Shown here piece after piece: positions 25,582 through 33,293 of a DNA stretch of 64,000 nt; within the stretch, counting starts at the first letter, position 1, and each line of letters begins with the position of its first letter. A program made the translations under genes and the position numbers. The DNA is from Oscillospiraceae bacterium (GTDB taxonomy: Bacteria > Bacillota > Clostridia > Oscillospirales > Oscillospiraceae): the NCBI GenBank assembly GCA_015067945.1, contig SVLM01000002.1, forward strand, positions 1 through 64,000. Direction: 5' to 3'. The notes beneath the pieces are model-generated. The model made no database searches. It was not told where the DNA came from and saw nothing but the letters and a program-made list of their open reading frames with translations.

Positions 25582-27192
25582 TTAACCCCACAGGGTGGAC
25601 AGCAGGGGAATGATCTGCTTCTTACGGCTCATAATACCCGGCAGGAACACCGTGTTTTCTCTGGGCTGGACACCAAAGCCCTGACGAATCACATCGTCGT
25701 CGCCCAAATAGATCAGCTGCGTACCTTCCTTCAGCACATCGGTGAGCATCAAAATCACCATGCTGAACTGCTTTTCGTCCTTGATCTTACGCATCAGGGT
25801 TAGGAATTCCTCCTTACGCTCCAGCAGGTTGGGGCTGTCCACGCAGGTGATCTGAGCCACCGCCAGGTCGTGACCGGCGATGTGGAATTCCTTGTAGTCG
25901 CTCTGGAGCATCTCTTCAGCGGTCTTGGACTCGGTGGAGGCAGAGAAAATCTGTCTGCCCAGCTCCTCCAGAGAAACATTGGCGATCCGGGCCATACGCT
26001 CTGCGGTACGGATATCCCGGTCGGTGCAGGTGGGGGACTTGAACATAACCGTATCGGAAATGATGGCCGCCGCCATCATGCCTGCCAGCTTTTCCGAGGG
26101 CATCAGGCCCCGGTCCTGGAACATTCCGGCGATGATGGTATTGGTAGAGCCCACAGGCTCGTTGCGAACATAAATGGGATTGCTGGTCTGGATATCCGCC
26201 AGCCGGTGGTGGTCGATGATCTCCAGAATCTCTGCCTCCTCCAGACCGGGCACGGACTGGGAAATTTCGTTGTGATCCACCAGAACCACACGCTTACGCC
26301 GGGGACGCAGCAGGTGATACCGGCTCAAAATGCCCACAACCACTTCGTTTTCGTCCAGCACGGGGTAGCAGGAGAAGCGGTGCTTGAGCATGGTCTCCCG
26401 AACATCGTCCACCCGGTCTTCCATGTGGAAGCAAATCAAGCCGCGTTTATTGCAAATACGGCCAATGGGGGTGGACTGGAAAATCAGCCGGGCCGCACGA
26501 TAGGCATCGTAGGGCGTTGCGATGACACAGGTCTTGGTAGGAATGCTCCGCAGCTCCTCGGAAAGCTCTGCCTGACACAGAACCAGACAGTTTACATTCA
26601 TTTCCAAGGCCCGGCGAATCATGTCCGGCTGGTGACCGCAGATGACCACCGCGTTTTCGTCCTGAAACAGCAGATTTTCCCGGCTCTGAGGCAGGGCAAT
26701 GGACACTTCGCCGGAGATCTCGTCGATGGTTTCACCGGCGTCATTGATCACCTTGCCTTCCAGCACGGAAAGTACATTAAAAAGAGGGACCCGGTCCAGC
26801 TTGCCGCTGTTCACCAACGACATATTATAATTGGCCACATCGTCCCGGGACAGCATGCCATAGAGTGTGCCGTCGTCGTTGGCCACGGGAATGGCAACAG
26901 CCTTCAGCTTTTCCATCACCGACCAGGCTCTGTCCATGGTCACGGCGGCTGAAAACACCGGGGGTTTATCGAAATCCAGGTCTCGGACCTGGGTGAACAT
27001 ACTGCGAATCCGCACCGGCGGCTCGAATCCAAACCGATCCAGCACGATCTGGGTCTCGTCGGAGACCCGGCCAAGGCAGGCAGCCACATACTCCCGGTTA
27101 CCCAAGGCGTTCCGCAGGGCGGCATAGGCCATGGCGGCAACGATGGAATCGGTATCGGGGTTGCGATGTCCGGTTACATAAATGGTATCCAT
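25582..27192 (-). CDS. Manganese-dependent inorganic pyrophosphatase with CBS and DRTGG domains
   Basis: A 536-residue family II pyrophosphatase that hydrolyses PPi. The DHH half has GHRNPDTDSIVAAMAYA at the start, VDHNEIS, EIIDHHRLAD and, further on, TSDTVMFKSPTCTDRD-like residues (SDTVMFKSPT). Between them a CBS-domain pair and a DRTGG domain form the regulatory insert known to bind AMP/ADP or diadenosine polyphosphates. The start is ATG 27192 with AAGGAGG. A longer in-frame extension would run into repeat D2 and is rejected. It stands alone. Confidence 0.93.
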   Translation of the reverse strand: MDTIYVTGHRNPDTDSIVAAMAYAALRNALGNREYVAACLGRVSDETQIVLDRFGFEPPVRIRSMFTQVRDLDFDKPPVFSAAVTMDRAWSVMEKLKAVAIPVANDDGTLYGMLSRDDVANYNMSLVNSGKLDRVPLFNVLSVLEGKVINDAGETIDEISGEVSIALPQSRENLLFQDENAVVICGHQPDMIRRALEMNVNCLVLCQAELSEELRSIPTKTCVIATPYDAYRAARLIFQSTPIGRICNKRGLICFHMEDRVDDVRETMLKHRFSCYPVLDENEVVVGILSRYHLLRPRRKRVVLVDHNEISQSVPGLEEAEILEIIDHHRLADIQTSNPIYVRNEPVGSTNTIIAGMFQDRGLMPSEKLAGMMAAAIISDTVMFKSPTCTDRDIRTAERMARIANVSLEELGRQIFSASTESKTAEEMLQSDYKEFHIAGHDLAVAQITCVDSPNLLERKEEFLTLMRKIKDEKQFSMVILMLTDVLKEGTQLIYLGDDDVIRQGFGVQPRENTVFLPGIMSRKKQIIPLLSTLWG

Positions 27193-27549
27193 AGAATTGA
27201 CCTCCTTGTTTATTGAGGGATAACTTTCGTGTAAACAACCGCGGTCAAAGACCGCTATCGCTTCCCCCCGGGGGGTAAGCGAAGCGTCGCCGTGGTAGTG
27301 AATAACACTCCGGTGGAGTGTTAGAGCCACGGCGGGGCCCTCCTCAGAGGGGCTGGCACAAAATGGCTTTAAGACATTTTGTGACTGAAGAGGAATGCGG
27401 GAAGTATACTTGCAGCTTTGAATAAGTTTCAGACTTAGCAACTGTAAAGTATCCATAAGTCCAGACTGTTACTGCATCTCAGATTGCCGCCCGCGTTCCT
27501 CTTCCGACCTCGCTTTGCTCGGCCACCTTCCCCTCGGGGGAAGGTATTT
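27193..27549. other. Intergenic region filled by a family D repeat
   Basis: No gene is visible. Almost the whole stretch is the D2 element, with only the pyrophosphatase ribosome site at the left edge. Confidence 0.7.
27261..27545. repeat. Family D repeat, copy D2 (opposite orientation, diverged)
   Basis: The block AGAGGGGCTGGC, the hairpin ACAAAATG...CATTTTGT and GACTGAAGAGG match the reverse complement of D3 in order. Further hairpins are AACACTCC/GGAGTGTT and CCTTCCCC/GGGGAAGG. Confidence 0.6.
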
Positions 27550-28551
27550 TTACGGATCCTCGGTAATCTCGCCGGCAAGGTTGTGGCGGAAAAGCTCCGC
27601 GATTTCCTCCGGGCTCATGCCCTGACCCAAGGCCCACATCAGCTTGGTCATGGCAGCCTCGGTGGTCATATCCCGACCCTGAATCACGCCCAGCTCCAGC
27701 AGTTTATTGCCGACCTGATAGACCCGCAGGTCGGAGCTGTCATACAGGCACTGGGTGGTGACCACCACGCTGATGCCCTCCTCCACACAACGGTGGATGG
27801 AAGAAAGCTCCTTGCTCAGCACATTGATGCCGCCCAGGCCAAAGGCCTCGATGACAATCCCCTTATATCCTAATGCAGAGAGCATGTCGAAAATCTTCGG
27901 ATTCAGGCCCGGTGTCAGCTTCAGCAAAAAAACAGAGTTGCTGATTTCCGTGCGAAGCTGTGCTTCCCCGGTCACCGGAGGCAGAATCTGCTCGTTGAGC
28001 ACCAAGCCTCTGTTGCTGACAATGCCCGCATACCGGGCGTTGACGCTTTCAAATGCGGAAAATCCGGAAGCACGAACCTTTACTGCCCGGCAGCCACGCA
28101 TCACCTTCCGGTCAAAGGCCAGAAACACGCCGGGTCTTCCGGAGGCTGCCATAGCAAAGGCGGTACGCAGATTGTCCGGACCGTCGGAAAGGATATCCGC
28201 CAAAGGCAGCTGAGAACCGGTGAACACCACCGGAATGTCGATGTTCGGCAGCATAAAGGTCACTGCCGATGCAGTGTAGGCCATGGTATCCGTGCCGTGG
28301 GATATGACGACGCCATCAAAGCCTCTCCGCTGCTCATACACGCAGGCGGCAATGGTCTTCCATTCCTCCGGGCGGATGTTGGAGGAATCCAGGCACATCA
28401 CATCCATGACGGTAATATCATAGTAGGTGCGAAGCTGGTTCAGCTCCCGCTCCATCACCCCGGAGCGATGGGGCTCCAATCCGTCCGCTCCGGCAACCGA
28501 CGCAATGGTGCCACCGGTGGTCAAAAGGAGTATTTTCTTTTTTACATCCAT
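27550..28551 (-). CDS. ansA: Type I L-asparaginase
   Basis: A 333-residue amidohydrolase converting asparagine to aspartate and ammonia. The first catalytic Thr lies in LLLTTGGTIAS (residues 7-17) and the second in SHGTDTMAYTASA (residues 87-99). GSQLPL, PVVFTG and the conserved C-terminal TTQCLYD stretch are present. There is no signal peptide, so it is the cytoplasmic type. The start at 28551 follows GGAGG by 7 bases. It stands alone between repeats. Confidence 0.94.
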   Translation of the reverse strand: MDVKKKILLLTTGGTIASVAGADGLEPHRSGVMERELNQLRTYYDITVMDVMCLDSSNIRPEEWKTIAACVYEQRRGFDGVVISHGTDTMAYTASAVTFMLPNIDIPVVFTGSQLPLADILSDGPDNLRTAFAMAASGRPGVFLAFDRKVMRGCRAVKVRASGFSAFESVNARYAGIVSNRGLVLNEQILPPVTGEAQLRTEISNSVFLLKLTPGLNPKIFDMLSALGYKGIVIEAFGLGGINVLSKELSSIHRCVEEGISVVVTTQCLYDSSDLRVYQVGNKLLELGVIQGRDMTTEAAMTKLMWALGQGMSPEEIAELFRHNLAGEITEDP

Positions 28552-28574
28552 GGAGTAACCTCCATTCACATTAA

Positions 28575-28727
28575 TGTCATTGCGAGGAGTAGCGAAGCGA
28601 TTCTAAATCAACAATTGCGGTAAGCAATTACAATAGAAATGCAAAGTCCGACGTGGCAATCCCCCCCCCGACAGGAGTAACCCTTTGGAGATTGCCACGC
28701 CAGTGTGCGCACTGGCTCGCAATGACA
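28575..28727. repeat. Family A modular repeat, copy A5 (two modules, with nested insert)
   Basis: The forward module is interrupted by the nested element (about 28590-28647). The reverse module has inner stem CCAGTG/CACTGG. A run of nine C's follows GGCAAT. Confidence 0.85.
28590..28647. repeat. Nested A/T-rich element inside A5
   Basis: TAGCGAAGCGATTCTAAAT then AATTGC-GGTA-AGCAATT. It differs from the A4 insert by only a few bases. Confidence 0.75.
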
Positions 28728-28834
28728 AAAGGACGAACGGTGGGTTTTGCCCGGACGCATAGCATTCCTTGCTACATTATACCTGCAAATAACGAAAATA
28801 GCAAGAAAAATCCCCGGACAACCCAGGAATATAC

Positions 28835-28863
28835 TTGCATTTTTTATATAAAAAGATTACAAT
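28835..28863 (+). promoter_or_regulatory. galE promoter
   Basis: TTGCAT (28835-28840), a 17-base A/T-rich spacer and TACAAT (28858-28863). Confidence 0.7.
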
Positions 28864-28897
28864 AATATCATAAAATCTATATCATGGAGGAATTTTT

Positions 28898-29914
28898 ATG
28901 AATGTACTGGTCACCGGCGGTGCCGGCTATATCGGTTCCCACACCTGCCTGGAGCTGCTGGAAAGCGGCTACGGCGTGATTGTTATCGATAATTTGTGCA
29001 ACTCCAACCCCAAGAGCCTGGATCGCGTCCAGGAACTCACCGGCAAGACCCTGAAATTCTACGAGGGTGATGTCCGGGACGAAGCTCTGCTCACCAAAAT
29101 CTTCGCCGAAAACGAGATCGGCTGCGTGATCCACTTCGCCGGCCTGAAGGCCGTGGGCGAAAGCGTTGCCAAGCCCTGGGAGTATTACGACAACAACCTG
29201 AACTCCACTCTGGTGCTGACCAAGGTCATGAAGCAGTTTGGCATGAAGAACATCATCTTCTCCTCCTCCGCTACGGTTTACACCGCCGACAACGAAATGC
29301 CCCTGCAGGAAACCAGCCGCACCGGCAATTGCACCAACCCCTACGGCTGGACCAAGTACATGACCGAGCAGATCCTTTCCGGCATGGCCACCGCGGAAGC
29401 CGACTGGAGCATCGTGCTGCTGCGGTACTTCAACCCCATCGGTGCCCACAAGTCCGGCCGCATCGGCGAAGATCCCCGGGGTATCCCCAACAATCTGATG
29501 CCCTATATTACCCAGGTGGCAGTTGGCCGCCGGGAAGAGCTGAGCGTCTTCGGCGACGATTACGACACCCCCGACGGCACCGGCGTCCGGGACTACATCC
29601 ATGTGGTGGATCTGGCCAAGGGTCACGTGGCCGCCGTCCGCTACGCAAACGAAAATAAGGGCTGTGAGGTATTCAATCTGGGCACCGGCACCGGCTACAG
29701 CGTGCTGGATATGGTGCATACCTTTATTGACGCCAACCGGGTCCCCGTTCCTTATAAGATCGTAGCCCGCCGCCCCGGCGATATCGCCACCTGCTATGCC
29801 GACCCCGCCAAGAGTCTTACCAAACTGGGCTGGAAGGCAGAGCTGGGTCTTGCGGAAATGTGCCGCGACTCCTGGAACTGGCAGAAAAATAACCCCATGG
29901 GCTACGGGGAATAA
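28898..29914 (+). CDS. galE: UDP-glucose 4-epimerase
   Basis: A 338-residue short-chain dehydrogenase/reductase that interconverts UDP-glucose and UDP-galactose with bound NAD+. It has TGGAGYIGSH (residues 6-15), the SSSATVY Ser (about 122-128) and YGWTK, the YxxxK catalytic pair (about 149-153). The length is standard. ATGGAGGA lies 7 bases before the ATG. It is monocistronic with its own promoter and terminator. It likely supplies UDP-galactose for cell-wall or exopolysaccharide synthesis, or serves galactose use. Confidence 0.96.
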   Translation: MNVLVTGGAGYIGSHTCLELLESGYGVIVIDNLCNSNPKSLDRVQELTGKTLKFYEGDVRDEALLTKIFAENEIGCVIHFAGLKAVGESVAKPWEYYDNNLNSTLVLTKVMKQFGMKNIIFSSSATVYTADNEMPLQETSRTGNCTNPYGWTKYMTEQILSGMATAEADWSIVLLRYFNPIGAHKSGRIGEDPRGIPNNLMPYITQVAVGRREELSVFGDDYDTPDGTGVRDYIHVVDLAKGHVAAVRYANENKGCEVFNLGTGTGYSVLDMVHTFIDANRVPVPYKIVARRPGDIATCYADPAKSLTKLGWKAELGLAEMCRDSWNWQKNNPMGYGE

Positions 29915-29991
29915 GATCCCGTCTGTGTCATCCTGTGCAAGCGGAGCTCCGCCCGGAATAACCGAAAGAGCGGTTCGTCTGAATATATTTT

Positions 29992-30020
29992 AAAAGCGGA
30001 GGCAAGTGCCTCCGCTTTTT
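29992..30020 (+). terminator. galE terminator
   Basis: AAAAGCGGAGGCA/TGCCTCCGCTTTTT, an almost perfect stem with T tract. Confidence 0.85.
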
Positions 30021-30029
30021 ACTATTTTC

Positions 30030-30056
30030 TTACTTGAAGTAACGCTCCAGCAGGCC
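30030..30056 (-). pseudogene. Duplicated 3' tail of a rubrerythrin gene
   Basis: On the minus strand these 27 bases encode GLLERYFK and a stop, exactly the last residues of the intact rubrerythrin that ends at 30175, but with different codons (GGC CTG CTG GAG CGT TAC TTC AAG TAA). The four codons before it (EDEK) do not match the intact gene. About 118 bases of hairpin-rich DNA separate the two tails. It is probably a relic of a second paralogue or of an insertion near the gene's end. Confidence 0.7.
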
Positions 30057-30174
30057 CTTCTCGTCCTCACAAACTCCGCTTTGCTGCGTCCGCCTTATGG
30101 CGAACATCCGCACGCTTCGTTGTTCGTCCTCTCCGAATCAAACCCACTTCGTTGGGCTTTGATTCGGTTGCGGC
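30057..30174. repeat. Insert between the two rubrerythrin tails
   Basis: It contains stems such as GAATCAAACCC/GGGCTTTGATTC (around AACTTCGTT) and GGCGAACA/TTGTTCGTC-like pairs. It resembles no other copy in the window closely enough to assign a family. Confidence 0.5.
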
Positions 30175-30765
30175 TTACTTGAAATATCTTTCAAGTAAGC
30201 CCTTTAATGCCTTGCCGTGACGAGCCTCGTCGCGGGCCATCTCGTGGACGGTGTCGTGGATGGCATCCAGGCCATTGGCCTTGGCAACCTTAGCCAGATC
30301 AAACTTGCCGGCGGTTGCACCAAACTCGCAGTCCACTCTCCAAGCCAGGTTGGACTTGGTGTCGGCCTTCATGTTGGGCTCCAGGGTGCTGCCCAGCAAC
30401 TCGGCAAACTTCGCGGCGTGCTCAGCCTCTTCGTAAGCAGCCTTCTCCCAGTACAGGCCGATCTCGGGATAACCCTCCCGGTGTGCGATTCGAGCCATGC
30501 ACAGGTACATACCGACCTCGCTGCACTCGCCCTGGAAATTGGCCATCAGCTGCTCCAGAATGAATGCCTTATCCTCAGCGGAGATGTCGGGGTTGTTCTT
30601 CACAGTGGTCTCGTAGACGCCGAACTCGTGCTCAGCGGCCAGCTTGCCTTCTTCCATCACCTTGAACTTGGAACCGGGAACCTTGCAGATGGGGCAGGCG
30701 AAGCCCTCGGGCATAGCCTCGGCCTCATGAACATAACCGCAAACGGGGCAAACAAACTTTTTCAT
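30175..30765 (-). CDS. Reverse rubrerythrin (rubredoxin domain first)
   Basis: A 196-residue diiron peroxidase that reduces hydrogen peroxide in anaerobes. The rubredoxin domain is N-terminal (CPVCGY...CPICKVPG, residues 6-30), so this is the reverse type. The ferritin-like domain follows with ECSEVGMY, EKAAYEEAEHAAK and HEMARDEARHGK iron ligands. The start at 30765 follows TTGGAGGA. It is the third gene of the perR-rubredoxin-rubrerythrin operon. Its last codons are duplicated downstream (30030-30056). Confidence 0.95.
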   Translation of the reverse strand: MKKFVCPVCGYVHEAEAMPEGFACPICKVPGSKFKVMEEGKLAAEHEFGVYETTVKNNPDISAEDKAFILEQLMANFQGECSEVGMYLCMARIAHREGYPEIGLYWEKAAYEEAEHAAKFAELLGSTLEPNMKADTKSNLAWRVDCEFGATAGKFDLAKVAKANGLDAIHDTVHEMARDEARHGKALKGLLERYFK

Positions 30766-30813
30766 AATAAAATCCTCCAAATTTTAATGTTTTATAGTGT
30801 ATATATAAATTTA

Positions 30814-30930
30814 TTAAGCTTCTTCTTCAAATTGGTCGGGGCCAACGCCGCACAAGGGGCACTCGTAATCTTCGGGGAGCTCGTCGCCCTCGTAGACATA
30901 ACCGCAAACCGTACAAACAAACTTTTTCAT
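30814..30930 (-). CDS. Short rubredoxin-like protein (38 residues)
   Basis: A 38-residue protein [20 protein letters not shown] followed by [18 protein letters not shown]. Both Cys pairs that bind the single iron are present (CTVC at 6-9, CPLC at 24-27). It is shorter than a normal rubredoxin (about 52) and matches the rubredoxin domain of the next gene. Its ribosome site and first five codons are nearly identical to those of rubrerythrin, so it is probably a duplicated domain. It lies 18 bases after perR and would pass electrons to rubrerythrin. Confidence 0.88.
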   Translation of the reverse strand: MKKFVCTVCGYVYEGDELPEDYECPLCGVGPDQFEEEA

Positions 30931-30948
30931 AATAAAATCCTCCAAATA

Positions 30949-31338
30949 TTATTTATTACAATTCCGGCACCTGCCGGTGAAGATCAGCTGACTGCTTTGG
31001 ATGCATCCGCCGCAGGCGGTGGTGGCTGCCGTTGTCAGTTCCGGCGGCAGTTGGATCTCCATCAGGTCATCCACCCCGCCGCATTGATCGCAGATGAAGT
31101 GGACATGAGGAGCGTTGTTTCCGTCGAACCGTTCTACTCCCTTGACCGTTCCCAGACTGGTGATCAGCCCCTGCTCCTTAAACAGAGCCAGGTTTCGGTA
31201 AACAGTACCCAGGGAGAGGTCGGAGATGTCCGGTTTCAGCCGGGCGTAGACCCAGTCGGCAGAAGGATGGACCGTTGTTCCGCGGACGCAATCCAAAATC
31301 GCATCGCGTTTACGGAAATGCTTTGTTTTTTGTTCCAT
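30949..31338 (-). CDS. perR: PerR-like Fur-family regulator
   Basis: A 129-residue metal-dependent repressor. The winged helix (KRDAILDCVRGTTVHPSADWVYARL...SLGTVYRNLALFKEQGLI) is followed by the metal/dimer domain with ERFDGNNAPHVHFICDQCG (regulatory Asp, His, His), GGVDDL, and structural zinc pairs CDQC and CRNC. The rubrerythrin operon context favours PerR over Fur, zinc or nickel paralogues. The start at 31338 follows GGGAGG. It lies first in its operon and is probably self-repressed through the two boxes around the promoter. Confidence 0.88.
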   Translation of the reverse strand: MEQKTKHFRKRDAILDCVRGTTVHPSADWVYARLKPDISDLSLGTVYRNLALFKEQGLITSLGTVKGVERFDGNNAPHVHFICDQCGGVDDLMEIQLPPELTTAATTACGGCIQSSQLIFTGRCRNCNK

Positions 31339-31361
31339 AACAAACCTCCCGTCGAAACTCC

Positions 31362-31382
31362 AAATAAGAATCATTCTTATTT
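31362..31382. promoter_or_regulatory. PerR/Fur-type box 1 (downstream of the promoter)
   Basis: A perfect 10-1-10 palindrome, AAATAAGAAT-C-ATTCTTATTT, between the transcript start and perR. Confidence 0.75.
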
Positions 31383-31390
31383 GTAAGATG

Positions 31391-31419
31391 AGTATAACAC
31401 GGGAAATTCTATTTGTCAA
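31391..31419 (-). promoter_or_regulatory. Promoter of the perR-rubredoxin-rubrerythrin operon
   Basis: On the minus strand TTGACA (31414-31419), a 17-base spacer and TATACT (31391-31396), close to consensus. Confidence 0.85.
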
Positions 31420-31435
31420 TAGGAATTATTCTTAT
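31419..31435. promoter_or_regulatory. PerR/Fur-type box 2 (upstream of the -35)
   Basis: ATAGGAAT-T-ATTCTTAT is a palindrome with one mismatch, abutting the -35 box. Boxes 1 and 2 share the ATTCTTAT half-site. Confidence 0.65.
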
Positions 31436-31527
31436 TTTCTAAATTTTTCTATTCTTCCTGTAACAAAAGCCCTGGCCCTTGCGTGCCTGTGCAGCGTCCA
31501 TATCTTTACTTCGATTTATAGATGTAA

Positions 31528-32649
31528 TTATCCCTGATAGAACAAAGCCTCCAGATAGGTCTTGTTCTGCTTGATGAAGTAACCGACATCGTTTCTGATC
31601 AGATCCGAAGCCATATCCCGCAGCACCGTATTGCCGATCTGGTTGCCGTGACAATCCATCCATTCCGATTCGCCGGCCTCGGTAATCACCACCAGCTGCA
31701 GCCGCTCCAAAACATCCTCCTTTGTGAGCCGTCTGGAAATATGGCGGTGCACACTGTCCACGATCTCCTTGAGCATAATATCCAAATGCCGGCCGCCGTA
31801 GGTCAACTCCCGGAAATTGTGATAGCACCGGACGAACCCCGGCTCCGCTGTAAACCGCAGGCCAAACTGGAGCTTGGCTTTGTAGCGGGGTCTGTCGTAC
31901 CGCTCCTGCCCCTCTGCTTCCAGAGCATCCGTATAAACCGGCGTTGCGGTACACTGGGTGTGGATATCCTGCAGGAAATCCACGATTCCCTTGGGATAGC
32001 ACCAGGACGATTCCAAAAAGCCAGATTCCGTTTCCTCCCGAAAAATCGCCGTAATGCCCGGCACCAGCACCGCAAGCATCTGTGCTCTTTCCGAAAGCCA
32101 GGAGGAGCTAAGCACCGTTTCGGTGAAAACCTCCCGATCCGGCTTGATCCGCAGGGCGGTCCCGGAGGTCTTTGCGGTAAAATCCCTGCTCAGACCGTCA
32201 ATGTTCTCGCCTTTTTCGAAGTGCAGCTTATAGGATATGCCGTCCCGGATTGCGTGGACATCCATATATTCTGCGGCACAAGTGGCTGCGTGGATGTAGA
32301 AATTATCGTGATCAATGTAATCCGGAGCCGGGGGCTCAAAGATCTTGCGTCTGGGAGGACTGATGCCCCGGGGGATATAGGACATCTCGCAAAACAGATG
32401 CTTCCAAACAGTATCATCCTCTCCGAGCCAAAGACCCCGGCCATCGTCCTGCAGACCCACAGATCCGTCGGCGTAGCCGGTCAATGTGAGATTCCGGATA
32501 TAGCCCTCCTTTGCCTCTTCCAGCCAGATCTCCAATAGCGACTGCAGCATATACTCCACGCCGGTGATGTCCTCCGAGCCAAAAATCACCGCTGGTCTGC
32601 GACGAATCCGCTCCGGGCCGCTCAAAATCTTTATTGTCATATCCGACAT
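31528..32649 (-). CDS. GyrB-like protein, ATPase plus transducer domains, degenerate nucleotide site
   Basis: A 373-residue protein that aligns along the N-terminal 43-kDa part of GyrB/ParE: SGPERIRRRPAVIFGS, QDDGRG (67-72), RDGISYKLHFEKG (135-147), the transducer GLRFTAEPGFVRCYHNFRELTYGGRHLDIMLKEI, and LTKEDVLERLQLVV. Nothing follows the transducer, so there is no TOPRIM or C-terminal part. The nucleotide site is lost: the catalytic Glu aligns with S37 and the Mg-binding Asn with I41, the GGLHGVG lid reads DNFYIHA (115-121), and the QTK lysine loop reads CHG (333-335). It is therefore a pseudo-ATPase paralogue of unknown role. A start at 32649 has AGGTG ahead. It stands alone beside the perR operon. 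Confidence 0.75.
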   Translation of the reverse strand: MSDMTIKILSGPERIRRRPAVIFGSEDITGVEYMLQSLLEIWLEEAKEGYIRNLTLTGYADGSVGLQDDGRGLWLGEDDTVWKHLFCEMSYIPRGISPPRRKIFEPPAPDYIDHDNFYIHAATCAAEYMDVHAIRDGISYKLHFEKGENIDGLSRDFTAKTSGTALRIKPDREVFTETVLSSSWLSERAQMLAVLVPGITAIFREETESGFLESSWCYPKGIVDFLQDIHTQCTATPVYTDALEAEGQERYDRPRYKAKLQFGLRFTAEPGFVRCYHNFRELTYGGRHLDIMLKEIVDSVHRHISRRLTKEDVLERLQLVVITEAGESEWMDCHGNQIGNTVLRDMASDLIRNDVGYFIKQNKTYLEALFYQG

Positions 32650-32785
32650 ACACGCACCTGCTTCCTTCCATATTTTAGTGATTGCTTTTGTATTAGCAGT
32701 ATACCGCAGAATTTGGAAGATTGCAAACGAAAATAAAAAAGTATTGTTTTCACCCTGTCATCCCTCAGCTACGCACAGGATGACA

Positions 32786-32813
32786 AAAGGCTCCTCCTTG
32801 GGGAGAAGCCTTT
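32786..32813 (-). terminator. Terminator of the small zinc-ribbon membrane protein gene
   Basis: Stem AAAGGCT.CTCC/GGAG.AGCCTTT, imperfect, T-rich on the minus strand. Confidence 0.6.
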
Positions 32814-32818
32814 CTGAT

Positions 32819-33202
32819 TTACGTTTTTCTTATGAATTTTTCCTTGCATTTGGGGCAGGTGATGGCGATCTTGCCTTTCCCTCTGGGCACCCGTACCGGC
32901 TGACGGCACTTGGGGCAATCGTAATGCCGATGCTCTTTATCCTTGATCCGCTCCAAAATCATCAGATACCGACGGTTTTCCCGGTACCGCTTGTAGGTAT
33001 TCCGGGACAGCGTGCGGAAAATGGCCCAAAACATCAGCACATACGATAGGGTGGTCAGAATCAGCGACACCGTCGGCATCCGCCCAAAGAACAGCGACAC
33101 CACACACAGGACAACGCCTGCTCCCAAAATCGTCATATTCAGTTTGTCTGTGCCGTAGCGGCCCATCATGAACCGCTGGATCCACATACGAAGCTTACCC
33201 AT
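32819..33202 (-). CDS. Small membrane protein with C-terminal zinc ribbon
   Basis: A 127-residue protein: a basic N-terminus, two membrane helices (about 22-41 and 45-63), a charged stretch (RNTYKRYRENRRYLMILERIKDKEHRHYD) and a rubredoxin-like zinc ribbon CPKC...CPKC at 96-118. The gene is not assigned to a known process. The ribbon and helices suggest membrane-anchored RNA or protein binding, as inference only. No neighbour gives context. Confidence 0.75.
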   Translation of the reverse strand: MGKLRMWIQRFMMGRYGTDKLNMTILGAGVVLCVVSLFFGRMPTVSLILTTLSYVLMFWAIFRTLSRNTYKRYRENRRYLMILERIKDKEHRHYDCPKCRQPVRVPRGKGKIAITCPKCKEKFIRKT

Positions 33203-33293
33203 GAAAATCCCCTTGTGTTTTTGATATTGCTATTATATCTCCAAACTGCCGGAATGCAACCAAAACCCGGGATTGTTTACGGATTGTTTAAGA

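Noticed and set aside
26300-26600. Possible kinase domain in the pyrophosphatase
   Set aside because: The stretch fits a DRTGG domain between the CBS pair and the second DHH part; no kinase motif is present.
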